Origin: a virus
DNA: 20,072 nucleotides
Reading direction: 5' to 3' (one strand)
IMG/VR virus record: IMGVR_UViG_3300018024_000027
Coordinates: 1 to 20,072 of that record
In this document: piece by piece, positions 11,287 through 18,990 of the stretch
Layout of the letters: every line of letters begins with the position of its first letter
How positions within the stretch are numbered: the first letter of the stretch is position 1
Translations under genes and position numbers: made by a program
Notes under the pieces: generated by a model
What the model was told of the DNA's origin: nothing
Databases searched by the model: none
What the model saw: only the letters and a program-made list of their open reading frames with translations

Positions 11287-12070
11287 CGAATTACAGGCAG
11301 TAAGCGTTACAGTTAAAGCCGATAACTGCCAGGGATCAGGCACCCTTGTAACGCGAAAAATCGGGAATGATAATATATCATTTATCTGGACAGCAGGGCA
11401 TGTCGTTGCTGGATTGCGTGGAGTACGAACGGTAATTATTGCTGGAAACACAAAAACCATAATAGAATACAAAGATGCCGAGGTAGTCCAAGAAATGCAA
11501 GAGGACGGCCGGAGAGTTGGAGAAGTTAAATATGATGCCAAGATAGTTAAAGTAACCGATGCTAGCTATGGTGAAGATTTGGCCCTTCTAATGGTTCGTA
11601 AATATAATGCCTATCCCCAAACTGCTTGCGTTAAATTTAAGCTCGACAAACAATATATTCCGCCGATTGGAGTATCTGTTGTGCATGTTGGAAGTTTACT
11701 CGGACAATTTGGAGCTAATAGTTTTACTAATGGCCTTGTATCGCAAACCGGTCGGCTTTTACCCGGCAAGGGTGCCGAAGCAAAAGTATTCGATCAAACT
11801 ACCGTAACCGCATTTCCGGGTTCTTCAGGCGGTGGTGTATTCCTTGCGGAGACCGGGGAGTATATCGGAATGCTTACTCAGGGAGTCCAACAACTACAGG
11901 GATTTAATTTTATTGTCCCTATTCGACGTATTCATAAATGGGCATGGGATAGTAAAATTGAATGGGCACTTGATCCATCTATTTCTGGACCACCTATCAA
12001 AGACATCGAATCCATGCCAGTAGAAGATATTAGCACTATTGAAAATTCTCATGAACAACCGGAAGATTAA
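11222..12070 (+). CDS. exported trypsin-like serine protease
   Basis: A 282-residue protein. It starts with a signal peptide (MKVLLSMILTLVVSQVQA, with cleavage likely after A18). The chymotrypsin-fold triad is visible: H60 in TAGH, D119 in GEDLALL and S202 in PGSSGGGVF. The C-terminal 35 residues are acidic and probably disordered. It should be exported and act outside the cytoplasm, for example on envelope or surface proteins. The gene begins 65 bases inside the nuclease gene, behind GGAAAG, and precedes an FmdB-type gene by 2 bases. An exported protease in a block of DNA-recombination genes is unusual. The enzyme could help lysis, exclude other phages, or be cargo acquired from a bacterial genome. 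Catalytic function is well supported, target unknown. Confidence 0.86.
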   Translation: MKVLLSMILTLVVSQVQAGIPDELQAVSVTVKADNCQGSGTLVTRKIGNDNISFIWTAGHVVAGLRGVRTVIIAGNTKTIIEYKDAEVVQEMQEDGRRVGEVKYDAKIVKVTDASYGEDLALLMVRKYNAYPQTACVKFKLDKQYIPPIGVSVVHVGSLLGQFGANSFTNGLVSQTGRLLPGKGAEAKVFDQTTVTAFPGSSGGGVFLAETGEYIGMLTQGVQQLQGFNFIVPIRRIHKWAWDSKIEWALDPSISGPPIKDIESMPVEDISTIENSHEQPED

Positions 12071-12072
12071 AT

Positions 12073-12261
12073 ATGCCAATTTATGAATATGAATGTCAGG
12101 ATTGTGGTTGTGATTTTGAGAAACATCATTACGGAAAAGGCAGCCAAGTTGTTGAATGTCCTAAATGTGGTGGGCCATCCGAAAAACAATTTTCGCCCCC
12201 TACTGTAATTCAAACAGGCTACAAAGAATCTGATGCGAGATATAATCGAGGGAAGGGATGA
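12073..12261 (+). CDS. FmdB-type zinc ribbon protein
   Basis: A 62-residue protein that opens with MPIYEYECQDCG and ends its fold with ECPKCGG. The four cysteines C8, C11, C29 and C32 form the zinc ribbon of the FmdB/CxxC_CxxC_SSSS family of small putative regulators. The Ser/Gln/Arg tail is flexible. The ATG lies 2 bases after the protease stop, and its TGA precedes the helicase ATG by no spacer. Members are widespread in bacteria and phages and their roles are poorly defined. Association with a helicase or transcription is inferred from position only. Confidence 0.85.
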   Translation: MPIYEYECQDCGCDFEKHHYGKGSQVVECPKCGGPSEKQFSPPTVIQTGYKESDARYNRGKG

Positions 12262-13857
12262 ATGTTTCAACTTCGCCCCTATCAAATCGAAGCGATAGAA
12301 GCACTACATAATTATATATGCACCAAAGAAACTAACCCATGCATTGTGCTGCCAACTGGTTCAGGTAAATCAGTGGTAATGGCGGCAATTGTTAATAAAT
12401 GGAAAAAAGAATCTCCTAATGTACGCGGTTGTATATTAGCTCATAGAAAGGAATTAGTTGAACAAAATGCCAGACAACTTAGAAATCTTGGCTCCGATGT
12501 TGGTATCTTTTCTGCGGGACTTAGAAGAAAAGACTACGAAAAATCTATCCTCTTTGCGTCGATTGATTCGATATATAGAAAATCCGGGGAACTCATTCCC
12601 TTTGACTTCATCTTTGTGGATGAAGCGCATAGAATCCCTCCTTCAGGAGAAGGGAAATATAGAACTTTCATTACAGGATGTAAGCGATTTAATAAAAATC
12701 TCAGAGTCATAGGCTGGACGGCTACTCCCTTCAGAATGGGCTGCGGACCCGTCTGCCATAAGGACCACATTTTAAACGAGGTATGTTATGAAGCAAAAAT
12801 TACAGACCTTATCAATCAAGGATACTTATGTAATCTTCGGTCGAAAGCTGGCTCAAGAAATCCAGACCTTAAGAATGTCAAACGCAACTCTGGCGGAGAT
12901 TACATCACTAACTCGCTTGCAAGAGCAACTAACAAAGATGATGTTGTTATAGCCGCAATATCTGAAGCCGTCGATATTATTAGACAAGAAAAACGACATG
13001 CTGCAATTTTCTTTTGTGTAGATATAGAACATTGTCAGAAAGTTTCGCGTGAATTACAGAAGCACAACATCTATGCTCCTTTTATCACAAGCAAAACCCG
13101 CCCACAAGAGCGCGATAGGCTGATTAAGGATTTTCGTAATGGATCAATTAAAGCAGTTTGCAACGTAAACGTACTAACGGAGGGCTTTGATGCTCCGCAT
13201 ATTGACTGTATTGTATTGCTTCGGCCAACTTTGTCTGCTGGTTTATTTTCTCAGATGGTTGGTCGCGGATTACGACTATTCTCTGGAAAAGACTATTGTC
13301 TTGTCTTGGACTTCGGTGGGTGTATTGATGAACATGGGCCTATTGATTTACTTGGCGAAAATCAACGAGTGGTTATGGCGACGTGTCAAAATTGCCGCGA
13401 AAGCTTTTCGAGGGTCATTCGAGCCTGCCCCGCATGTGGTTGGACAATCCCGCCTCAAGAAGTTGATCGACTTGACACAATTGAACGTGAACGCCGAATG
13501 CACGGCACAAAAGCCAGCGGAAAAAACATCTTCTCAGTTGAACCAGAGACTTTCGCCGTCAACACCGTGTATGTTGAAAAGCACATCAAGCCTGGACAAC
13601 CCTCTTCTTTACGAATTAAATACCGATGCGGCCTTAGCGTCTTTCGAGAATGGGTTTGCCTTGACCATCCAGGAGAAGCCGGCCAAATCGCACAAGAATG
13701 GTGGAAAAAAAGATTCCAAAACAAAAACAAAGTCACGGTCAACGAAGCACTCCAAAATATGTTCGTTTCGCAAACGCTCCTCGACTACACAAAAACGATC
13801 ACAGTAGTTCGTAAGGGTAAATATTTCCAGATAATTGGGTATAACAAATCTATATGA
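12262..13857 (+). CDS. SF2 DNA helicase with C-terminal zinc finger
   Basis: A 531-residue superfamily 2 helicase. Motif Q-like residues RPYQIEAIEAL (5-15), Walker A PTGSGKS (31-37), DEAH at 120-123, TAT at 153-155, and QMVGRGLR (331-338) as motif VI define a two-lobed RecA fold. After the core comes a zinc finger with C375, C378, C389 and C392, followed by about 140 residues that I do not recognise. In phages such helicases remodel forks, displace R-loops or reinitiate replication. The start behind GGAAGGG follows the FmdB stop directly, and the TGA overlaps ATG 13854. The +1 frame of its 3' third is open for over 200 codons (13190-13807), see the findings. Confidence 0.9.
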   Translation: MFQLRPYQIEAIEALHNYICTKETNPCIVLPTGSGKSVVMAAIVNKWKKESPNVRGCILAHRKELVEQNARQLRNLGSDVGIFSAGLRRKDYEKSILFASIDSIYRKSGELIPFDFIFVDEAHRIPPSGEGKYRTFITGCKRFNKNLRVIGWTATPFRMGCGPVCHKDHILNEVCYEAKITDLINQGYLCNLRSKAGSRNPDLKNVKRNSGGDYITNSLARATNKDDVVIAAISEAVDIIRQEKRHAAIFFCVDIEHCQKVSRELQKHNIYAPFITSKTRPQERDRLIKDFRNGSIKAVCNVNVLTEGFDAPHIDCIVLLRPTLSAGLFSQMVGRGLRLFSGKDYCLVLDFGGCIDEHGPIDLLGENQRVVMATCQNCRESFSRVIRACPACGWTIPPQEVDRLDTIERERRMHGTKASGKNIFSVEPETFAVNTVYVEKHIKPGQPSSLRIKYRCGLSVFREWVCLDHPGEAGQIAQEWWKKRFQNKNKVTVNEALQNMFVSQTLLDYTKTITVVRKGKYFQIIGYNKSI

Positions 13858-14033
13858 AAAAGAAAAATTTAATGGCATATATTTCTAAGTTTGATCTTGT
13901 GGGGGGGATTCATTATTTTGTAAGTTTTCAACCATTTACTCCGCGATTAGGGAAAAAATTTAATCATTATAAAGATGCTAGGAAGTATGCTTTAAGACAC
14001 GTTTACGTAAAAAATTTAAATAGCTATTGTTAA
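13854..14033 (+). CDS. hypothetical 59-residue basic protein
   Basis: ATG 13854 overlaps the helicase stop (ATGA), and the TAA at 14031-14033 overlaps the ATG of the prim-pol gene. The product is basic with an aromatic strand (GGIHYFVSFQPF) followed by a helix (YKDARKYALRHVYVKNL), a strand-helix pattern seen in small phage proteins. It contains a run of G (GTGGGGGGG at 13899-13907) that could be prone to slippage. No family is recognised. The gene is convincing from its two overlaps and continuous frame. Confidence 0.62.
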   Translation: MKKKNLMAYISKFDLVGGIHYFVSFQPFTPRLGKKFNHYKDARKYALRHVYVKNLNSYC

Positions 14034-16306
14034 TGAACCAACTCCTTGAAGCTGCATTAAGCTACGCCAATATCGGTTGGCATATATTTCCGCTTGTTCC
14101 CAAGCAAAAGGTTCCGCTTACTGAACATGGCGTAAAAGACGCTACTGTCGATACAATACAAATTAGAGAGTGGTGGTCTAAATGGCCTAATGCAAATATA
14201 GGTTTAGCCTGTGGTGAAAAAAGCGGAGTTTATATAATTGATGTTGATGTAGATTTAGAAAAAGGAATAAATGGTCTTGAATCATTAAAAGAATTTCCTC
14301 CCTTACCAGAAACAGTTAAACAATTTACTCCTAGGGGTGGCTTTCATGCGTTTTTCAAAACTAACAACCCGCCAGCTAATCGCAATAGTTTCCGTCCCGG
14401 CCTCGATATTCGCGGTTCTGGCTACTATGTGGTCCTTGCCCCTAGCGTGCATCCTAACGGCGGTCGGTATTGCTGGTGTGATAGCTGCTTATCAGGAGAT
14501 ATTGTCTTAGCCGAATACCCCGATTTCATGCGTCCTGTAACGCGGGCACCGTGGGCCTGTTCGGCTATGGCAAAAGACGCTACAAGCGTTTCGGTGCCCG
14601 CTCCTTTAGATATTTTACAACGTGCAAGTTTGTATCTTGCCCAATGTGACCCAGCCATACAGGGTCAAGCCGGTCACGATAAGTTATTGTGGGCCGCTAC
14701 TGCTTTAGTTCACGGGTTTCAATTGTCAGACAACCAAACTTATGATTTACTTACAAGGGAATATAACCCTCGTTGTGTCCCTCCCTGGGATTTAAGCAAT
14801 AAAAAAGATCAGAAAGACTTTGAACGTAAAATATCGGAAGCAAGAAAACTTACACCACAACATCAGAAAGGATGGTTGTTAAATGAACGAACTACTTGTG
14901 ATTCTCTTTGCACTATTGATATTGATAAATTGGTTTCAAACCAGAATACAATTACACATTGCGGAAAATCTACAATTTATTCATCAACAGTTGATCCAAC
15001 AGCGTCCATCGCACATAGATTATGTTCCACCCGAAAATATGAATTAGATTTCCTTTGCCAACCAACTGGATTATTAGGAGAAATTTGTTCATGGATAAAT
15101 TCGACATCGCTAAAGGCACAGCCATTTTTATCTTTGGCCTGCACCCTCGCTTTTTTGGGTGCTCTCTTTGGGAGAAAGATCAAGGACCAACTTGGAAGCC
15201 GGACTAACTTATATTGTATGGGAGTAGCTCAATCGAGTGCGGGGAAAGCCCATGCTATGAATCAGATTCGGAAGATTTGCATGGAAGCCGGGATCATAGA
15301 GATACTGGGTGGTGATGATATTGCCTCCGATGCTGCTATAGAAGAAAGAATGAGTAGAGTCGAATCTACCCTTTTTTTGTGGGATGAAATCGGCCATTTA
15401 CTTACTCATATAAAATCCGGGGCAAGTAAGCATTTATCCCAAGTTGTTTCTTTGCTAATGAAATTATATTCTGCTGCCGGCAGCAGTTATTGCGGGAAAG
15501 AGTACGCAGAACAAGGAAAACAGCGTACAATTATACAACCGTGTTGTTGTATTTATGGCACATCTACACTAGAGCGATTTGCTACAGGAATTACACAAGC
15601 AGAATTGCAAGATGGTTGGTTAAGTAGATGCTTAGTATTTCATTCTCCCGAAAATCCGATCAAATGTCGAGATAGACCAGACTCGACAGTACCTAAGTCT
15701 ATTATAGATCAAGTTCAAAAATGGTATCATAGACAAATTGGACCTGAAAATGATGGACATACACTTGACCCTTTTATTTCTCCGAGTTATACTAAACCTA
15801 TCCCACAACAAATTATAGTTTCAACTGACAATGAAGCCGAAAAAATCTTTATCGAATGCGACAATGAAAGTATCAAATATGGAAAAGAACAACCAGCACT
15901 TAATTGTCTCTGGGGAAAAGCTGAAGAGAACGCTAGAAGAATTGCTCTTATTATTGCCGCTGGAGAAAGATATACTGACTTACGAATTTCTTCCGCAAAT
16001 GCTGATTATGCGTGTAGGCTCAATAAATATTTACTTATAGATTTTGAAAAAAAGATTGTGCCAGAAATAGTAGCTGGTGAACTTGATAGCAGGAAGAGAA
16101 AGTTAGTTTCTATTATCGAAAAGAAAGGGGAAAAGGGTTGTGGCAAACGAGATTTAACTCGTAACTCACAGTGGACCAACCAAAAACAACGTAATGATCT
16201 AATTTCCGATCTTATTGAAGCCGGAGAAATTGAACAGCAATTAGATAAAGCAGGGCATTTAAAATATTGGACAACGGAATACTTTTTGAAATTGGAGAAG
16301 AAATGA
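14033..16306 (+). CDS. prim-pol / DUF3987-like primase-helicase fusion
   Basis: The 757-residue protein starts at ATG 14033 within the stop of the small gene; a TTG two codons earlier is less likely. The N-terminal half is a bifunctional primase-polymerase of the archaeo-eukaryotic type: metal ligands in IIDVDVD (D70, D72, D74), TPRGGFH with H105, and APSVHPNGGRY with H140. A helical linker resembling primase C-terminal domains follows (about 195-275). The C-terminal half is a DUF3987-like P-loop domain: Walker A-like GVAQSSAGKA (398-406) and Walker B LFLWDEIG (447-454), then a zone with three adjacent cysteines. It would synthesise primers and unwind the fork. The Walker A has GKA instead of GKS/T, so ATPase activity may be weak. 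The DNA polymerase is not in the window. Confidence 0.9.
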   Translation: MNQLLEAALSYANIGWHIFPLVPKQKVPLTEHGVKDATVDTIQIREWWSKWPNANIGLACGEKSGVYIIDVDVDLEKGINGLESLKEFPPLPETVKQFTPRGGFHAFFKTNNPPANRNSFRPGLDIRGSGYYVVLAPSVHPNGGRYCWCDSCLSGDIVLAEYPDFMRPVTRAPWACSAMAKDATSVSVPAPLDILQRASLYLAQCDPAIQGQAGHDKLLWAATALVHGFQLSDNQTYDLLTREYNPRCVPPWDLSNKKDQKDFERKISEARKLTPQHQKGWLLNERTTCDSLCTIDIDKLVSNQNTITHCGKSTIYSSTVDPTASIAHRLCSTRKYELDFLCQPTGLLGEICSWINSTSLKAQPFLSLACTLAFLGALFGRKIKDQLGSRTNLYCMGVAQSSAGKAHAMNQIRKICMEAGIIEILGGDDIASDAAIEERMSRVESTLFLWDEIGHLLTHIKSGASKHLSQVVSLLMKLYSAAGSSYCGKEYAEQGKQRTIIQPCCCIYGTSTLERFATGITQAELQDGWLSRCLVFHSPENPIKCRDRPDSTVPKSIIDQVQKWYHRQIGPENDGHTLDPFISPSYTKPIPQQIIVSTDNEAEKIFIECDNESIKYGKEQPALNCLWGKAEENARRIALIIAAGERYTDLRISSANADYACRLNKYLLIDFEKKIVPEIVAGELDSRKRKLVSIIEKKGEKGCGKRDLTRNSQWTNQKQRNDLISDLIEAGEIEQQLDKAGHLKYWTTEYFLKLEKK

Positions 16307-16470
16307 GTAAAGATTTTGTTACAAAAATTGAGGAAATAGTAGAATCAATTTCGCTAAATCCTACACAGCTAAACCTAGCCCATTGTTTTTTATTGGGGAG
16401 TTATTTAATTGCAAATGCCGTTAGGGAAACTTCTATAGAAATAGAATGTGATGACATATATGATGTCTGA
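16303..16470 (+). CDS. hypothetical 55-residue protein
   Basis: ATG 16303 overlaps the prim-pol stop (ATGA); a longer frame from 16267 would lie inside that gene and lacks support. The product is a helical, acidic peptide with two helices (VTKIEEIVESI and LNLAHCFLLGSYLIANAV), an amphipathic type that could dimerise. It overlaps the RusA gene by about 20 bases. Function is unknown; proximity suggests an accessory of replication. Confidence 0.6.
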   Translation: MSKDFVTKIEEIVESISLNPTQLNLAHCFLLGSYLIANAVRETSIEIECDDIYDV

Positions 16471-16846
16471 AGAAATAACCATTATACTTCCGCTTCCTAA
16501 TAAAGTTTTACAACCGAACTTTACTATTGGAAGTTTTGGTGGTCGTATGATGAAGGCAGCAGCAGCAAAGAAATATCGCCGACTAGCAAGAGAAGCAATT
16601 GAAGCAGAACAACTTGAAACATTGCCTTGGAAGAAAATATTTGTACAAGCTACTTTTCATTATAAAACAAGGCGAAGGAGAGATACGGATAATGCAATGG
16701 GAGCTTTAAAATCCGCCTATGATGGTATTATTGAATCAGGTCTTATACCAGATGATACCCCAAATTATATGAAACGAAAAGAACCAGATTTTAAACTTGA
16801 CAAAGAATTTCCACGAGTTATACTAACAATTACGAGGTTAGAATAA
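16451..16846 (+). CDS. rusA: RusA-family Holliday junction resolvase
   Basis: A 131-residue protein of RusA type. The hallmark acidic and basic residues are in RRRRDTDNAMGALKSAYDGI (about 74-93), where D78, D80 and D91 are the metal-binding aspartates, followed by IPDDTPNYM. It cleaves four-way junctions symmetrically, and in phages helps process recombination or replication intermediates. Several start codons cluster (GTG 16448, ATG 16451, 16460, 16463); none has a strong ribosome binding site, so initiation likely depends on coupling to the upstream gene. Length is close to that of E. coli RusA (120). A promoter-like element lies inside its 3' end. I use rusA in the family sense, not as proof of orthology. 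Confidence 0.88.
   Translation: MTYMMSEEITIILPLPNKVLQPNFTIGSFGGRMMKAAAAKKYRRLAREAIEAEQLETLPWKKIFVQATFHYKTRRRRDTDNAMGALKSAYDGIIESGLIPDDTPNYMKRKEPDFKLDKEFPRVILTITRLE
16797..16824 (+). promoter_or_regulatory. internal promoter, CTTGACA / 16 / TATACT
   Basis: Inside the end of the RusA gene, TTGACA (16797-16802) and TATACT (16819-16824) lie 16 bases apart, the same geometry and -10 box as at 3232. The next gene starts at 16846. A similar, weaker pair (TTGACC, 17 bases, TATACT) is at 15765-15793 in the prim-pol gene; the two share CGAGTTATACTAA. It would give the distal genes their own start. Confidence 0.6.
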
Positions 16847-17139
16847 TGGTAACACAAAAACAGGAAGGCGCAATAAGACACTATTCCGACTATTACACAA
16901 CTGACTCGTGTATTTCCGAAATTACTAAAGTAGACCAAAAGATAGTCGGCATTATACGCAGATATTATATTTTTACAACCGAACAAGAAAGGGAGAGGGT
17001 TGAAAAATTATTAAATGACAGTATTCCCGACGGGGCAATAGAAATTAAAACTAAAATTCCCTTGCATACGATACACACAATTAAAAATTATTTAAAATTT
17101 AAGGAGAAAAATGAAAAAGAAAAACCAAAAAATAAATAA
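16846..17139 (+). CDS. hypothetical protein, helical and charged
   Basis: A 97-residue product. The ATG shares bases with the RusA stop (TAATG). The first half contains a strand pair and Tyr/Arg-rich segment (IRRYYIFTTEQERERVEKLL); the end is a Lys/Glu/Asn-rich tail. This length and layout is common among phage small proteins without known role. The gene lies behind the internal promoter and overlaps the phosphoesterase gene by 29 bases. No family is recognised. Confidence 0.6.
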   Translation: MVTQKQEGAIRHYSDYYTTDSCISEITKVDQKIVGIIRRYYIFTTEQERERVEKLLNDSIPDGAIEIKTKIPLHTIHTIKNYLKFKEKNEKEKPKNK

Positions 17140-17959
17140 TCTCATTATAGTAAGTGATTTGCATTGCGGGTGTCGGCTTGGCTTATGTCCAGCAAATAGA
17201 ATAAAACTCGATGACGGAGGTGAATATTTTGCTTCTGAAATACAAAATAAAGTATGGACATGGTGGAGGGAATTTTGGAATATATGGGTTCCCGAAGCAA
17301 CTAAAGGCGAACCTTTTGCAGTTTGTATAAATGGAGATGTAATTGATGGGGTACACCACAATTCTACAACTCAAATTAGTCATAATCTTCAGGATCAAAA
17401 ACGTATTGCAATTGTAGTATTAAAGCCAATTGTAAAATTATGCGAAGGCCGATTTTACATGGTTAGAGGAACTAAGGTCCATGTCGGCGAAAGTGGTTGT
17501 GACGAAGAAAACATTGCAGAACAATTAGGAGCGATACCAGACGAAGAGGGTCGGTATGCTCGCTGGGAACTTTGGTGTCGCATTGGTAAGGGACTTGTAC
17601 ATTGTATGCACCACATAGGAACTACAGGAAGCGCACATTATGAATCAACAGCAGTTACTAAAGAGCTTACCGAATCTTACACTCAGGCAGGTAGGAATAG
17701 ACTTGAGCCGCCAGATGTCGTGGTCCGATCACATCGTCATAGACATATTGAAGTTCGCGTACCAACATCTCTCGGATATGGTATATCATTTGTTACGGCA
17801 GGGTGGCAACTGCGGACTCCCTTTGCCTACAAAATTCCTGGAGGAAGAGTAATGACTCCGCAAATCGGAGGAAGCCTAATTCGTCAAGGTGACGAAGATT
17901 TATTCACGCGACACAAAATTTGGGATATTGGTCGCAGTAAAGTAGTGGAGAATTTATAA
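17111..17959 (+). CDS. calcineurin-like metallophosphoesterase
   Basis: A 282-residue protein with motifs of dimetal phosphoesterases: SDLHCG with D16 and H18, NGDVIDG with D76 and D79, RGTKVHVG at 119-126 in place of the usual GNHD, HCMHHIG at 164-170, and SHRHRH at 207-212. The RGT-x-x-H variant keeps the histidine but replaces the usual Asn-His-Asp, as I have seen in phage members. The enzyme could hydrolyse a phosphodiester of nucleic acid or a nucleotide. ATG 17111 sits behind AAGGAGA at a good spacing. It lies between two small genes in the distal early operon, before the nucleotide enzymes. Its substrate is not readable from the sequence. Confidence 0.85.
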   Translation: MKKKNQKINNLIIVSDLHCGCRLGLCPANRIKLDDGGEYFASEIQNKVWTWWREFWNIWVPEATKGEPFAVCINGDVIDGVHHNSTTQISHNLQDQKRIAIVVLKPIVKLCEGRFYMVRGTKVHVGESGCDEENIAEQLGAIPDEEGRYARWELWCRIGKGLVHCMHHIGTTGSAHYESTAVTKELTESYTQAGRNRLEPPDVVVRSHRHRHIEVRVPTSLGYGISFVTAGWQLRTPFAYKIPGGRVMTPQIGGSLIRQGDEDLFTRHKIWDIGRSKVVENL

Positions 17960-18255
17960 TGGTATATAACAAAAAAAAGAAAAAATTTATTCCATATAAG
18001 GAATTTGAAGATGAAATTTCAAAAGAAGTAGAATCTGAAATTTCTTTATCTGAATGGCAGGAAGCGTTAAACGTAAACCAACCAAATGATTCTGGAAATA
18101 CGATTACAGAACTATCCGAAATGCTTAATTTATCAAGATCATCATTACGGAAGCGTCTTAAACGAGGAGTTAAAGAGGGTTGCATAAAATCAGGATGCGC
18201 TATGCGTAATAACCGTGTTCACGAAGTATACCAAATAATTAAGAAAGGGAAATAA
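17959..18255 (+). CDS. wHTH DNA-binding protein
   Basis: A 98-residue protein. A Lys-rich N-terminus (1-10) and an acidic helical linker precede a helix-turn-helix at about 48-77 (TITELSEMLNLSRSSLRKRLKRGVKEGCIK), followed by a short wing (MRNNRVHEVYQII). This form fits a small DNA-binding regulator or a replication accessory. The start overlaps the phosphoesterase stop (TAATG). The presence of two wHTH genes (6805 and here) in one arm suggests distinct control steps. Target unknown. Confidence 0.7.
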   Translation: MVYNKKKKKFIPYKEFEDEISKEVESEISLSEWQEALNVNQPNDSGNTITELSEMLNLSRSSLRKRLKRGVKEGCIKSGCAMRNNRVHEVYQIIKKGK

Positions 18256-18256
18256 T

Positions 18257-18718
18257 ATGGAACCAGACCCAAGACCTCCTTATACACAACAAAATCACGA
18301 GGACTTTTGCAAAGAAGTTATACGTAGATTCGATACTGGAGCAACACGAGATACAGATGAAGGAAAATTAGACTTCGAAGGGTTTTTAAGTCCGTTAGTA
18401 CTAGAACGATATGCCCAATATATGAATAAGCATCGCAAGCAATCGGATGGCAAACTGCGAGATAGCGATAATTGGCAAAAGGGAATTCCTTTGAAGGCTT
18501 ATATCAAGTCTCTTTGGCGGCATTTTTTCGATCTATGGAAAATTCATCGTGGAGCCAATTGTCCAATCTATGACAAGAAAGATGGACATTTAATTACCGC
18601 ACCAGAAGCATTATGCGCCATTATATTCAATGCTTCCGGATACTTACATGAGTTGTTAAAGCCGAAAGAACCTACGTATTACGAATTACGCGACAGGGTA
18701 TTAGGAGAAATGAAGTAA
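18257..18718 (+). CDS. dATP/dGTP diphosphohydrolase N-terminal-like protein
   Basis: A 153-residue helical protein with FDTGATRDTDEGKLDFEGF near its start (25-43), then SPLVLERYAQYM (45-56), DNWQKGIP (71-78) and SLWRHFFDLW (85-94). This is the family once called DUF5664, now named after a dATP/dGTP diphosphohydrolase N-terminal domain, and is frequent in phages. The name comes from association with MazZ-type enzymes that shape the dNTP pool of 2-aminoadenine phages; stand-alone members have not, to my knowledge, been shown to have that activity. No PurZ-like synthetase is visible in this window. The next gene starts in its stop codon. Family is clear, biochemical activity inferred. Confidence 0.82.
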   Translation: MEPDPRPPYTQQNHEDFCKEVIRRFDTGATRDTDEGKLDFEGFLSPLVLERYAQYMNKHRKQSDGKLRDSDNWQKGIPLKAYIKSLWRHFFDLWKIHRGANCPIYDKKDGHLITAPEALCAIIFNASGYLHELLKPKEPTYYELRDRVLGEMK

Positions 18719-18990
18719 TGCCATACATTAAACAAGACCGACGTGACAAGATGGACAATCTCATCAATGTAATTATAGATGAGATTGATAGGGGAGATTG
18801 TCCTGAAGGCGAAGTAAATTATGTTATATCCAGAATTGCTTCGCGCGTTTTATCGGGTCCAAGATATAAGGATATTTCTGTTGTAGTCGCAGCTTTTGAG
18901 TGCGCAAAATTGGAGTTCTATCGTAGAGTTGCATCTAAATTAGAAGATCAGGCAATACAACGTAACGGAGATATTAAAGAGTATGAATAA
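18718..18990 (+). CDS. conserved phage protein of MPYI-KQDRR type
   Basis: A 90-residue protein starting MPYIKQDRRDKMD. A middle region GEVNYVISRIASRVL and the late ECAKLEFYRRVASKLEDQAIQ and NGDI complete a pattern I know from many phages, where it is a protein of unknown function often next to the nucleotide enzymes. I believe this is DUF6899, but cannot check it. The E-x-x-K-x-E-x-Y-R-R helix suggests interaction with a partner. The start overlaps the DUF5664 stop, and it overlaps the next gene by 8 bases. Confidence 0.78.
   Translation: MPYIKQDRRDKMDNLINVIIDEIDRGDCPEGEVNYVISRIASRVLSGPRYKDISVVVAAFECAKLEFYRRVASKLEDQAIQRNGDIKEYE

Noticed and set aside
15765-15793. Promoter TTGACC, 17 bases, TATACT inside the prim-pol gene
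   Set aside because: It shares CGAGTTATACTAA with the 16797 promoter, but it is over 500 bases from any gene start and may be chance; kept only as a remark.
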